Shown one piece after another: positions 35,771 to 48,240 of a stretch of 64,000 nt of DNA. Made by a program: the position numbers and the translations under genes. This DNA is from Campylorhamphus procurvoides (taxonomy: Eukaryota; Chordata; Aves; Passeriformes; Dendrocolaptidae): the NCBI GenBank assembly GCA_013396655.1, contig WBMV01005969.1, positions 591,534 to 655,533 of the forward strand. The letters run 5' to 3'. The notes beneath the pieces were generated by a model that saw nothing but the letters and a program-made list of their open reading frames with translations, made no database searches and was not told the DNA's origin. Within the stretch, counting starts at the first letter, position 1. Each line of letters starts with the position of its first letter.

Positions 35771-38700
35771 ATAAAACTTAAGTCTTCAATAAAGTGAAAT
35801 CGAAAAACCTGCCTGAAAACCTGTAAGTTTGCTGAACTATATTTAAGGAGGGTGAAAGATTTGTCTCAATCTTCTCCATATGAATTAATGGTGAATATAT
35901 TGTTCTCAAGCCTATTTTTTTTCAAGGAACAAAAATAAAGGATGTTACCAGGTCGGGGTGCGGATGCTTGGATATACTGATATAATTTTCAGATATTTTT
36001 AATCCAGATTGTGTTTCATTTAATAAATCATAACTTCTGTTAAAAAAATATCCCTGAACAAGTTAGCAGAAATGTAGTGAAGAATGGGATGACATTTAAA
36101 TTGAATTTTCCTTTCAGAAAATGCTTCATGCCTCATGAGAGGTATAACTGAGGAGAATAGGTTTTCATGGAAGAAGAGCTGAAGTGCTATGCCACCCAGA
36201 CTGAAAGACAAGAAAACCTCAGTAAAGTAGGATTAAATGGTTAGTTCTTAGTATGGGCAAAGGTGAATATTGAAGTGCCTCAGGCTCCCTCTCTGAATGC
36301 ACATGTGTTTACATGCATATTTTTCTCGGAAAGTAGGCGAACACTGAGATGAAACACATGCAGTAGATGAAGTGATTCTGGTTAGCTTGAATGAGAGATG
36401 ACTGAGGGACTTGAAGAGACAAAAGCATGGTGGAGTGAAAGTTGAAAAATATTACTGAGTAATGCAAGACAAAGAATGCACAAAGAATAATTGGAAAAAT
36501 AGTTTCAGCTTCTCAGAAGAGAGGAAAAACAAGGTGTTATTGCTATTTTAAGTGAAGGTCAAAGTAAAAAGAAATATGTTATAAATCTTAAAAAAATAGC
36601 TTTAGGATAAACCAATTCAGTGAGTCAAGAACAGCTCTCAGTCTCAGTTATGGGTGAAATTTTAGTGCTGGAGAAGTAAGTGGAAGAAAATATCCTGCTG
36701 ACAACTTTAGTGTTAGGAATTCACTTTCTTTCATTTATAGTTATGCTTTACTCACAAGAATATTAAAGATGAAAGCCAAGTTCATCATGCAGCTGCATTA
36801 GCAATGTGGTTGTTACAAATTTCACCTGGTGAACCACTGGTCTAGTCCAGCATTATTATTCTTCTGGGAAACTAAGCATTTGCTAAAACTCAGTTTAAAA
36901 AAGAAGGGATCTTAGGCAAACATGTCACAACTAGTAATGCTCAGTGAAGGTTTATGATAAATATATTGAAATGTGTGGAAAAAATATTAATCTGTCACTC
37001 AGTTTTCATGACAGGATGACATCTCAATTCATTATTTATCTATTTTTGAACTTAAATGCATGGGTTTAGTTGCATTTACCATATCTTTATTCTTTTATAA
37101 AACTACCATGTTTATAAATAATTGTGTAGTTTAATATTTGTAGTGTGAGTTTTACAGAAACACAGCACCCTAGTAGCTGTCACTAATACTGCATTATAAA
37201 GCTGATAATATAAAGCACTCTAGTTTATTTTTAATATAATGACCATGAGGCTGTAGGTGTGGAGCTGAATGCAAAGTCAATGAGTCATTTCTGTTCCCCA
37301 GTGATTTTTATAATCTCTCTGTTCAATACTGACCCCTTGCCAGGGTGTTGGCTTTACTTCACAATATGTGGCACAGCACACACAGCTTGTAACGGGGCTC
37401 TCAGTGACTCAACTTCTGCCAGGGGAAAAAGGGGCAAAGCTTTGGCCTTGATCTTGCCAATATCACTGTGGCATGTAAATGTAGGCACTGCCTGGCTTTT
37501 GAACAAAAAACCGAGCATAGCTACCAGACAGTTTCAAAGAGCAAAAAGTTATTGTATTTCAGCCTAAACAAGAGGGAGATTACACCTTCCTCTTTCTCTT
37601 GGGATGGCAAGAATAAGAGTTACAAGTTAAAAAAGAGAAAATGTAAGCATATGTTGACACTATCAGATTTTGGGCTCTCTAGAGAGTTCTAGAGTTCCCC
37701 TTGGTCCCTTTCATCCCTGCAGGACAGCAGCCTCTGGTGTCCCTCGTTGCTCCTCTGCTTCTTCACCAGGTGTCTGCAGTGATCTGGGGGAGGGGGCTAA
37801 GCAGAAAAGGAGCTTGCTTACCTTAACTTGCATTTCAGACCAGCATAATGGCATCCACTGGTTCCCGTAAAGTTTATAAGAGCTCCCAGTGTGCATTTTT
37901 TTTAACTGATTTCAATTAGTGAGAAGCTAACTATGTGGGAAGCTCAACTCCTGGTGAAGTTGGACAATTCCACTTACAGTGTCATGTTTTATTGCCTATA
38001 AAATTTTCAGTTTCCACTTAATATCTAGCACAGTACAAAGATTTTTGTTCTTTTCAGGACTTAGAGGATAGTCTTTGGGGTATAATGTACTCTTAGCTAC
38101 CAAAACAAACCACCTCACTGGTTCAGAGGAGAGACTTGTAATAGTACCATTTGTTCAAATACTGGAATAAAAGTAAAGCAGTTAATCTAAGGAGTAGTGA
38201 CAGACAAAAAGCAGTGGCAATAAAAGCTAATTGTCTGTTAGCTCCAGGTATATTTTTATAGAGTGTTTCAATCCTATCCTAAAAGCATATATTAAGAAAA
38301 GGCTCTGCTATCTTCGCAGATCAAGCAGCAACCGGAGCAGGCTGGAGTCTCGTTTCTCTCTATACTTTCCTTCCCCACCCCTCCCTCCTTTAGCTGTCTG
38401 CCTCCATTTTGAGGAGCTTTTAACACCTTTGTGTAAGTCCCACTGAAGCTCTTCTCAGTAGCCAACAAGTCTCAGTCACAAGGTGATTTCCTGATGTTCC
38501 CACTTATATATCTAGCGAAGCATAGATTTGAGGGGGAAGTCACGGTAGTGAAAAGAAAAAAGCAGCAGCTCATCTTCACATGAGTTTGATTTTTTTCAGT
38601 GACCGAAAACATTTTTCAGAAGGTCAGTAACAAAATCAAGGCCTTCAATAAATTTTTGATGTGCTTTGTGTATGGCACACGTTAGACATTTGCTTGGTAG

Positions 38701-40830
38701 GCAGAGGACCTGCAGATTTTCTCATATGCTCTTGTGTCAGATTTGGTTTGATGCAGCCTTTTTGCCTGGTCACCAAGATATTAGTTGCTTTTTGAAGATG
38801 AGATGCCTCAAGTCATCTCCTATAATCTGGTATTCCAGCCCAGGAACTCTGGGTTTGTGTCATTTGCACCCCTTCAGGTTTTCCAATAATTTGTTTATTC
38901 ACCCAACAACAAAGCCACAGGCTTCCATGACTTTAAGCTTCAACACCTACCTTGAAATAACATAACTTTTTTTTTCCTTTTCTGGTATATTTGTATTGAT
39001 TATTAAAAAAAAATACATCTTTTGGTATTGTCCTCCAGTAATGGATCATGGCCAGCAAGAGTAGATAGATGAAAGAAAAAGTTATTTTCTATTTCAACTA
39101 ACTTTTATGAATCAGCTAACCCTTAGTAAAGCAAACATGGGCAATCTGACTCTTTGTCATAACCCATATTGATCAGCACTGTTGTGACCATACTGTATTT
39201 AGCTATTTTTATCTAACACGGGGAAGCAACTTGTGTATCACTATTGAAACCATCAATTAAACTGTTAAGAAGGAAGACACATTTAATAACCCCTGCAGTT
39301 CTCATGGCAGCAGGACTAAGTCTAATAGTGATGGTCTTACCATCAGCACTGAATTTCAGTGCTTTTATTATACTGGCCTTGTTTCATTAAAATTCAGCAT
39401 TTTTCAGGCTTCTTACAAAACATATACTTTATACTTTGCAAACTCTGCAGGCTGTTGTGGACGGACTGGTGTAGCCAGAAGACCAAGTGACAGTGTTCAC
39501 AGAAGAGAGGGAAAAATCAATTTAACATTAAAATGTAAGTACTTACTGAGGCTAGAGATGAAATAATGGAGTCAGGCTCTTCTGCCTAGTATAACAGTGA
39601 GATCTGAAAGCAGAACAAGATACAGAGGAAAAACAGGGAAGCAACTGGAGTGAAATGCCATTTTTGTTAGGCAGAAAATCAATAATATTTGATGGGCAAA
39701 TCTTATACATATCTTTATTCTGGGCCTGCTATGTTTGGAAATTACAACAAAAGAAACAAAAGCTTGTTACTTGGAAAAATCCAACCTCAGGTTATGCATG
39801 TTTACCAAGCTAAAGGAGTGCCTGCAATCGCTCTTTTGCAGAGGAAAAACAAATGAAATGGATTTTGCTGGCGAAAGCTGAATACGTACTCCTCTGGGAA
39901 CAAAAAACACATGGATTTGATCACACCTCTTTCTCTGCTTCCAGATATCTGTGCTTGCCTGAAGAACTCTACTCTCCCTGGGATAGCTCAGAAAACCAAC
40001 GTGATCATTAACTTTTCCAAAGATAGTAATGGGGAAGCAGTGGCTGAGACAATGCAGTGACTCATTATGTGACCCTCTGGAGTTCCTGGTGCATCTCAGA
40101 AGGTCATTTTAGGAGATGAAATCTGGTTGGACCAGTGGGAACTGAACCCTAGGGAGCAGCTGGATTGTAGGATGATGTTTTCCAACCTGTGTGCTCAGAT
40201 TGCAGCACTGCCAATCCCAGATGTTCACAAATCACAAGGAAAGTCTGAGAAAGGCCTGAGATTGGCTAAAAACTTAAACTGAGATTTTAAAAAGAAAATA
40301 AGTTGAGGGTGTGGTTTATTGCCTTCAGGTTTCTTAGCCTTCAGGGTGCACTTGAGTCATGTTTTTAAGTTTCTCTTTGCTACCATGAAGTCTAGGAAAC
40401 TTACTTAAACCTGTAAGCCAAGATTCTCACATAATCATTTGACTGTGGGAGTTGAAAAATACAAAATTATGAGAGGTGCTGTGCTGACTGGTGGGGCCAG
40501 GCATATGGCAAGTACTTGGGAAAGGCCTCTTGGAGAGGAAGAAGGGACAGCCTGGGCAAGGGGTTGCAGCAAAGAGGCCTGGGAATTCAGTGGGGAGAAG
40601 TGGTGACAGACAGGCCAGGAAAGAGGATGGGCACTCGAAGAAAGGAAGGTTGGATATACCAGGTCCAACTTCCAGAGAGATGGGAAAATGGTTCATACAA
40701 ATCTCCATCAGTTAACCCCTATGAATCCTTGCTGGAACAAAATTAACTGTTTATCAGGTGAATTTGCTTTCCTACAGAGAATTAACATTATTTGGTTGAT
40801 TTACAGAGAGACTACGTCAACATAATTATG
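35771..40830. other. Unique AT-rich noncoding sequence
   Basis: No gene recognised in about 5 kb. A good donor-like site AAG|GTAAGC occurs on the minus strand at about 37,822, but no matching acceptor and frame support an exon. Antisense frames near 40,430-40,740 are short and without domains. Confidence 0.5.
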
Positions 40831-41380
40831 TCAGCAGGTCAAGGAAGGTCCTGGCTCTCTACTCAGCCCTTGTGAGACCACATGTGGAGTGTTATGTCCA
40901 TTTATGGGCTTCTCAGTACAAGAGAGACATGGAGCTACTGGAAAGGGTCCAGCAGAGGGCTACAAAAATGATTAAGGGACTGAAGCATCTCTCTTATGAG
41001 GGAAGGATGAGGGAGTGGGGCCTCTTCAGCATTCAGAAGAGATGACTGAGAAGGGTTCTCACCAATGTCTATAAGTATCTGAAGGAAGGGTCACAAGAGG
41101 ATGAAGCCAGGCTCTTCTCAGCAATAGGACAAGAGACAACAGGCAGAAAGTTCCACCTGAATATAAGGAAGAACTTCTTTTCTGTGTGGGTGACCGCACA
41201 ATGAAACAGATTGCCCAGAGAGGTTGTGGAGTTTCCCTCACTGGAGTTATTCAAGAACCTTTTGGAGACAGTCCTATGCAATGTGCTCGAGGGTGACCCT
41301 GCTTGAGCAGGGAGGTTCAAACAGATGACCCATGATGGTCCCTTCCAGCCTTATCCAATCTGTAATTCTGTGGTTCTATA
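40831..41380 (+). mobile_element. CR1 LINE, 5'-truncated copy
   Basis: A CR1 non-LTR retrotransposon 3' end. It runs from TCAGCAGGTCAAGGAAGGTC through the C-terminal part of ORF2 (motifs VECYVHLW, LLERVQQRATKMIKGLKHLS, KFHLNIRKNFFSV) into the 3' UTR (TGGTCCCTTCCAGCC). It ends with the CR1 octamer ATTCTGTG (41,365-41,372) and a degenerate second copy. The ORF2 frame is interrupted by TGA at 41,043-41,045, where family members carry an arginine. The copy is 5'-truncated, as most CR1 insertions are, and inactive. Confidence 0.92.
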
Positions 41381-42215
41381 ATTGTTATTCAGAGAAGTGG
41401 GCACTTGTTCTAAGCAGAGTGAGCTGAGGATGATGAGTGGCAAGTCCAGATTAAAACTGATGAGAAGGTGACCTGTGGCAGCCCCAACTTAGCTTTTCAG
41501 CACAGTAATAGAGTAAAAATCTTTAGAGCCTGGAGGAAGCCAAAGAACAACTGGACTAAAAAGATGAAACGGCTTTAAGGCCATGAACATTTATGTTTCT
41601 CAATTTCCATCTTTTAAAATATCAAGTTGAGACAGTAGTGGTTGAGAGTGTTGAGAGCTATGAAAAGCCTTATCTTTGAATTAGCCTCACTTTAGCTATG
41701 GGGTGCTTCCAAATGCAGTACAGAAGTGTAGACAAGACTGCCTCGCAGTTCAAGCACAGGTGAAGATGTAGAAATATTATTCCTCCTGTCAACTCAGCCA
41801 CCGACGGCAGGATGAGTGTACTCAATGTGATCAATTTTATATGTGAATGTAGGGAGCTGTGTATGTAGACCCTAATGACTCTTCCACATCCTTCATTGTA
41901 AAGAAAAAAAATGGCACGAAACACTCCATGAGGTGTTTTACTCACAGTTCAGCAATCTCTGCCTCCCATCAGAAAACCCCCCGCTGAATGCAGAAACTGC
42001 ATTTGCATTTCTGCATGCTCTATGGACTATTTGTCCTACCCAGTGTTAGGTGTATCACTTAAAGGACTGGTCTCTGTCAGGCAGATTCTTGCAACTGGTA
42101 AATACAAACACAGCCTTCTGTGTCCTCTGGCAATGCAGGTGGTACATGGGCTCTAGCTGGACGTTTCCAATAACTACATCTGGGTGTGCAAATACCCTTT
42201 TTCTCTGTTCAGAAG

Positions 42216-42252
42216 CATCCTTGGATGACTGATGGAAGTTCATCCAAGGATG
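42216..42252. repeat. Perfect 13-bp inverted repeat with overlapping direct repeat
   Basis: CATCCTTGGATGA (42,216-42,228) and TCATCCAAGGATG (42,240-42,252) are exact reverse complements, separated by 11 bp. In addition GATGGAAGTTC occurs at 42,231-42,241 and again at 42,249-42,259. The combination of inverted and direct copies suggests a local template-switch event. Confidence 0.9.
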
Positions 42253-43866
42253 GAAGTTCTGTTCTGTCTTAGACATTGTATAAAAAATTACTCTTAAAAA
42301 AAAAAAGGAGTTAAAATGAAAAAAGTTGGTTTTCTTTTCCCCCTCACAAGTACCTGTTCCATTGGATGATGTTTTTATTATGCTTACTGTTGTGCTGAGC
42401 AAACTCTTTGCTGCACTGAGAGCCAGTTGGTGTTTTGGGTTGACCAGCTCATACTTAACCCTGTCTTCAAAGACTCTGCAGTGATGCTGCATACTGAAAA
42501 AATTGTGCAGATTAAGCACGTTTGAAAATCCCATTTGAAGGATCAGTTCAATACATTTTGTTAAGAAACTTAAACTAAAATAGAACCATGAAATCAAAGC
42601 CAATCTAGCATTAGTATTCTGTGAAAGTAACAGTCGAGCATTAAAGACATCATATCAAAATCAAGTCAACAAATTGACTGCAGCACTGGATCAAAATGAA
42701 ACCAAATTGCCAGCTTGATGAAAACCCACAGTGTTTATGAACTCTGATGATCTATGAAAGCACATGACTGTTTAACTAGGAATTTCAAAAAGCATATTTC
42801 TCCAGAGCCACACAGAAATATAGCACTGAGCTGGGTTATTCAATGGTGAAGCCACCATTTCTATGTGCCAATTATCTATCTTCCTTCTTTGGATCCTGTT
42901 CTTCAGTAATGAGTAAATCCTACTCCCACTTCCTGAGTGCCATCATATATAGCACAGTCTCAGAAGAGGACACTCCTGATAAGCAGAAGTTTGTCAGAAG
43001 TTATTTACCAGAAATTGCAGATGGCAATTTCAAGTCTTTCAGGATCAAACAGAGGCCCCAGAAAATGCATTAAAGAGCAATTTTATGCGATATTATGTAT
43101 AACTTCTAAGCCTCAGGAACTTCCTTCCCACCTCTTCTCTTTTCAGAGAAATTTGTGCACATCTGGAAATATAAAGCTACACTTTAACACTAGGAAACTG
43201 AAGAGTAGAAAAAGACCTGGGTGCCTGCTACATAACAAAATAGGAAAAGAAAAAAATGATGACTAAGACAAAGGAGTGTAACTGCCTCTTGAACTCTCTT
43301 ACTCCTTCACACTTGCAGAGGAGAGGTAAGGACTCCAGCTGAGAAGTGACATGTCAGTGGTCACAACCCTTTTGGAGACCAAGGGAGGTTTTGGGAAACC
43401 AGGTTTCCTGGTTTTGGGGAAGACTTTGTGAAATGCTGATGCTTCTGGCTGGTGCCATAATTCCAAATAGGTTGAGATGTTAGAGAGTCTGAAATGTCAG
43501 TCTTTTTTCAGCAATACAGGCTGCTGTCCTGAAGTCAAAGCTTGTTTGCATTTTGAGATGTCCCTCAATCAAATTTGCAGTGCCTTCCTCCAAGGATGAA
43601 CCTTGCAATTTGATACAACAGGGCTCAAATGCACTCTTACACAGTCAGTATCATTAAAAAACCTGTTTAAGTCACAAGAATATTGTGCTTTGAATGCCAC
43701 AGAAATGGATACCTGAACAGACTCAGGTGCATCATCAGATGAATACGTAACACTATGTAATGGTAGCACTGACTGCTTTTGAGGGAGCTGCTGTTATTTT
43801 TGGTGAGGCAGAGGTCCCAAACTGATAATATGCAATTATTCTATGTAGTGTTCAACATTTAAAGAG

Positions 43867-43907
43867 GTTTTTTGTTTTGTTTGGTTTGGTTTGGTTTGGT
43901 TTTTTTT
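43867..43907. repeat. (TTTGG)n low-complexity tract
   Basis: Four perfect TTTGG units (43,880-43,899) inside a T/G-only tract. Confidence 0.9.
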
Positions 43908-44169
43908 AGAGGAGTTGTTTGGAGAAAATAAACTCCAGAACAGCTTGACAACAAGTGGTGTCAACACTGTCAGCAAAATTAAGAAATAAAAATGTATTGT
44001 GTATCTCATTGCCTCAGCTACTTTTTAGAAGTTCTCACTTTCTGTTTAGGAAATGAACTGTAAGTCAGCTTCTCAGCAGGAATCTTTGTCTTTATATGCT
44101 TTATACAACACTATGTATCAATATGAAATTTACCAAAATGTCTTACATTTTCTGTGAAGTCTACATATA

Positions 44170-44192
44170 AGCTATTTTTTTCAAAAATAGCT
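44170..44192. repeat. 10-bp inverted repeat, 3-nt loop
   Basis: AGCTATTTTT (44,170-44,179) pairs exactly with AAAAATAGCT (44,183-44,192) around TTC. It lies immediately before the 25-bp-period direct repeat. Confidence 0.85.
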
Positions 44193-44196
44193 ATGT

Positions 44197-44239
44197 ATTT
44201 TAATCCCATATTTTAATTTGCATTTTAATCCCATATTTT
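44197..44239 (+). repeat. Direct repeat, 18 bp x2, period 25
   Basis: ATTTTAATCCCATATTTT occurs at 44,197-44,214 and 44,222-44,239 without mismatch. Confidence 0.9.
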
Positions 44240-44744
44240 CACAGTACCATTTTGGATTTATCACCATTGTTGATCCTTTTGATTTTTATTGCCAGAATCA
44301 CTGCAAATTGTTAAAATGCCAAAGGTCCAATGCATGACCTAAAGGGCAGTATGGTTCCTGACTGAAAACTGAAGATTTGACATCATGTGTGCCCAATTTT
44401 TGACTGTAAAATTCTGGGCTTTTTTTTTTCTTTTTTTTCCTATGTTTTTCTTGTTTGGTATGGTAGACCACATTGTGTCAATGCTGTGGAAAAAATTGTG
44501 CAACTCCAATTCTCACCCTTCTTATAGCTAGCATGCATCCACACAGACTTTCTTCTCCCTTTGAACAAGCTATTACACTGTGGACTTTTGTTTTTTGTCT
44601 GTGTAACTGGGGTGCCAATACACATTTTACCTCATCAGAACTACTGCTTTAATATTTTACATTTAAAATATTGTGTATTTCCCAGTTTACTAAGAATAAA
44701 ATTAATGCTTAGATTTTAAGGCTTGTTTTTTTTTCCCAGTTGAC

Positions 44745-44766
44745 ATATATATATATATATATATAT
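44745..44766. repeat. (AT)11 microsatellite
   Basis: Uninterrupted alternating AT, 22 bp, self-complementary and able to extrude. Confidence 0.95.
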
Positions 44767-47700
44767 TTGTGAGGGTTTTTTAATTTATTTTTTTTTCCAG
44801 AACTGTGCAGAGCAACAGAGAGGAGGTTGACTGGAGAACTGTAAGGAGAATTTATGCCTAAACAAAGGTAGATGAAGGAGAATAACCTTTGGGTCAGTAA
44901 TTTACATTCTGAGAAAGTTCCTTCACAGTTAGGAAGGTGTGAGGTTTTCTTTATTGTCTAATGTTTTAAGTGAAAACTCAGGATTAAAGTCATTGTGATT
45001 GAAAGAGGAGCCTGCCTTTATGAATCTTTTAATTGTGATAAATTTTATCAATCTTTTCACTTCTGTACTAAAGCTCTTAAACTGAGTTTATAATTGAATT
45101 TAAGCTAGAATGCACTGGAATGTTAAGAAATCTTAAATATAAAATCATAACCAACTCAGAAATCCCACAGTCTGGAATTGTTTAGAGGGCAAAAATCTGA
45201 AATTTTTTGAAGTCTGGGATTGCCTTCAACTCCAGAACACCATTTTTATATTTTAATAAAACTTGAAAAATAGAGTTGATCTCTTTCTTTGTAGAGATCA
45301 GCTGGAAAAAAGCCAAAACCGAAAACCAAACCCCTGTGCCCAGTTTGAGTCTGCAAGTTACAAATATGACTCTTTCTCCTGCACAAAGTTTTGCATAGAA
45401 AATTACAGTTGTGTATAAAATGCTAGTTCAAAAATAGTTTTTCATAAGGGACCATACTTACATATAAATACAGAAGAGAAAGTTAAATTGGAGCTTTCAG
45501 GTCAGCTTTTTGGACTGAATTTCCTCTGTGTCAGAGAGAGGCAGCTGAAATGAAAGATAAAGTGACTGCGTAAAAGCTCTTTCCCCGGTCTGTGATCCCA
45601 GCTATCACAAACTAAAAAATGTGTTCATATTTGTAAGCCATCAGAGCCTTTCCCTAAAACTGCAATTATGTTGCATATTTTAATAAATACATAATCACTA
45701 TAATAGGTACCTCTAATGAATGCAAAGGCTAATTCCAGAGCTTTCTTCCTATCAGGAAATATTTCCTGCTATTTTAATAGCAGAATTCAACAGATATTTG
45801 CATTAGTTAATGCTAGTGGCAAATTCCACATTGACTGCAGTGAGGACTGGGACCAATTTTTGTTATGTTTAAGACTTGTCTTTTTATCCTCTTCATTGTA
45901 AGGAACAGAGATGAGCTTTCTTTTTGATGAGAGTTGTGAGTGTCTCCCAGAATTAAACCTTGGATCTAGTTGTTTTCTCCCTCCCTGTACCCCCATCTGT
46001 GTAGCTGTCACTCACCTCCTTCTGATCAGAAAAACAGTGCTTGGAGTAGTTACTCATGTTTTAAAATATTTCCCTAGGAGAGTACTATACTACAGATTCA
46101 CAAACATTTCTTTAATTTGGAAGAGGAATGTCAATCAGCAGCATTGCCACTTTATGAACTGGTCCTATTTCCAAAATCACCTCTATTGTTACAGTCTGAC
46201 AAACTACCCAAAGAGTTCAAAAAATTGCTGGCTGCAGGGGCTAATTCAGCTTCTTTTTCTTTTTTTTTTTTTTGTATTTCATTCTTTCCTCCAGCCATGA
46301 TTACTGTCCTGTTTTTTCCTTGATGGTTGTTAAATCACCAACTATGTGTTATCAAAGCTGCACATAACAGTGGAGTTTGTCTCATGGTTGATGGATATAA
46401 AAACAAGCCAGGTGAGTGAGTCAGTCAAGGTACAGATGGCTGTGCCACTCCACCTGGCGCCTGTGTTAGCACTTATTCATGCCTTCCCTTTGTTCTGGAC
46501 TCCCTTTACTGCACAGCTAGAATATGTACCGACTGCTGCATTATGTGTGCTTTAATGTTTTTTTATTATTACTATGGGAGAACAAAAACGCTCATAAAGA
46601 TGTGTTTTCTTTCTGGGAAAATTTCTCAGTAATGCAGTAGTTTCTGTGTTGGGGAACTTGAACCTTAAAGAATATAACAAAGATTACTGGATGCCCACTT
46701 AGTTTCTCTGGTAGTTACTCAGGCAGTTATTTGGAAGAAATGAAAAATCCCTGAGCCTTCTCCCATGCTGGTATGAGTTCAGCAGTCTGCAAATAACAAT
46801 GTAGAAATTTGCATGCTTATCCCTTGAGAAGTCTGTGCACATATGGTATTCTTTTTCAAATTATTTAATTAAAGCTCAAAAAGCACGTGAAATCTGGAAT
46901 GCTCACTTCCAAGAACACCTACCACATGAAATCAAACTCCCCACATTGACACATGGAGGCGTTTTCTAAAATGTAATTTACTTTTCTTTTCTGTATCCTT
47001 CCCCTCCCCTGCCCAAATCCCTCACCTTAAGCAACAATGAGAGAACTACAGTCTCTTTGGCAATTTGCTCAACTGCACAAGTGAATCTGTGCACAGATAA
47101 ACCTGTGCAATACTGAAATGTAGAGATTGCTAAATTACGTTAACTTTTTTTTTTTTTTAATATAGAGGTATAAGTAAGGGTTTTTTGTCTACAGAGTGTT
47201 GTTAATGTTGGTCTGTAGAACTTCTGGGCTCAGATGTGACCCGACAGCATTCCTTCTTCTATATTTGTTTAGCACTTGGCAGTTGAGGAAATACACAGCA
47301 AGGGAAGACAGAGATTACCCACTTTGGGGTAGGAGGTTGGGAATTACCTACTATATTCAGCTGCCACTATTTGGAAAGAGATACTGTGCTTGCCAAAGCA
47401 CACTGCCTATAATTATTAAGCCTGTCAGTTTGATTTCTGCTTTGAACAAATTGCGAAAAGAAGACAAATTTAAAGAAAAAGCTCCACGCCTTGTTAAAGA
47501 CATCATAACTATTTTTCAGACCACATGCTATTTCATTTGAAATAACCAAAGGTGCTTACCTGCATACCTGAGAGCATGGGGAACAAATCCTGGATTGTCA
47601 CTGGGCTGTTCTCAAAGGAGGATACACTGGCATGCAGAGCCATTGGTGGCTATGAACACCCACAGCCTCCTGTGAGAAGGTTGTTCAACCATAGCCCCTC

Positions 47701-48208
47701 TCTGCATCATGGAGGTGGGCGGGTGAGTGGGTTGCTGTATATCTACAGCCCTGCCTGTAGTGTGCTCTGCCTGGTGGACTACTTTTATACTAACCAAACC
47801 AGTTCACAAAGAAGTAGGTTAAACTTCTTCCATTTTATGTGTGTATTCAGTAACTTCTAATTTTTTGCTGTCTTTCGTACATGGTCAGAGAATATCAATG
47901 ATTTTCAGCTCCAGCATTTATAACTTTAGATTATATTGTTTTTTAATAGAGAAAAAATGGTAGCCACATCTGCTCTCTTGCCAAAGCTGCTCCGGATGTT
48001 CATTTGGAAATGCCTAACCTGTCTTGAAGCAGGTGATAATGTAACTGTGGTAGCCCACAGCCAGGGCCTTGCCAAACATTTGGGTTCCCATGCAGTTGCA
48101 GAACTTGCTGCCATGGCTGCCTGACTGGCAGTGGTGGAAATAGGTGCCTGAAGACTGCCTCATTTATGGTACCCATAAGCTTTTGTCACAAGCAGGAGCA
48201 GGTTAGTT

Positions 48209-48240
48209 ATACTATATAACAGGTATACTATATAACAGGT
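48209..48240 (+). repeat. Tandem duplication, 16-bp unit x2
   Basis: ATACTATATAACAGGT occurs twice head to tail without mismatch. Confidence 0.9.

Noticed and set aside
37711..37896. Minus-strand frame next to a good donor (AAG|GTAAGC), as a possible upstream partner of the candidate exon at 34.6 kb
   Set aside because: In the phase needed to join that exon, a TAA stop lies just upstream with no usable acceptor or ATG. In the ATG frame, the join would meet a stop after three codons.
42055..42603. Longest open frame of the window (182 codons, minus)
   Set aside because: No recognisable domain, composition like translated noncoding DNA, and no convincing splice sites. One frame of this length is expected by chance in 64 kb read in six frames.
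47936..48124. Relatively even-composition frame at 47.94-48.12 kb, considered as a processed pseudogene
   Set aside because: No family recognised, no poly-A tail or target duplication seen, and frames are open on both strands.
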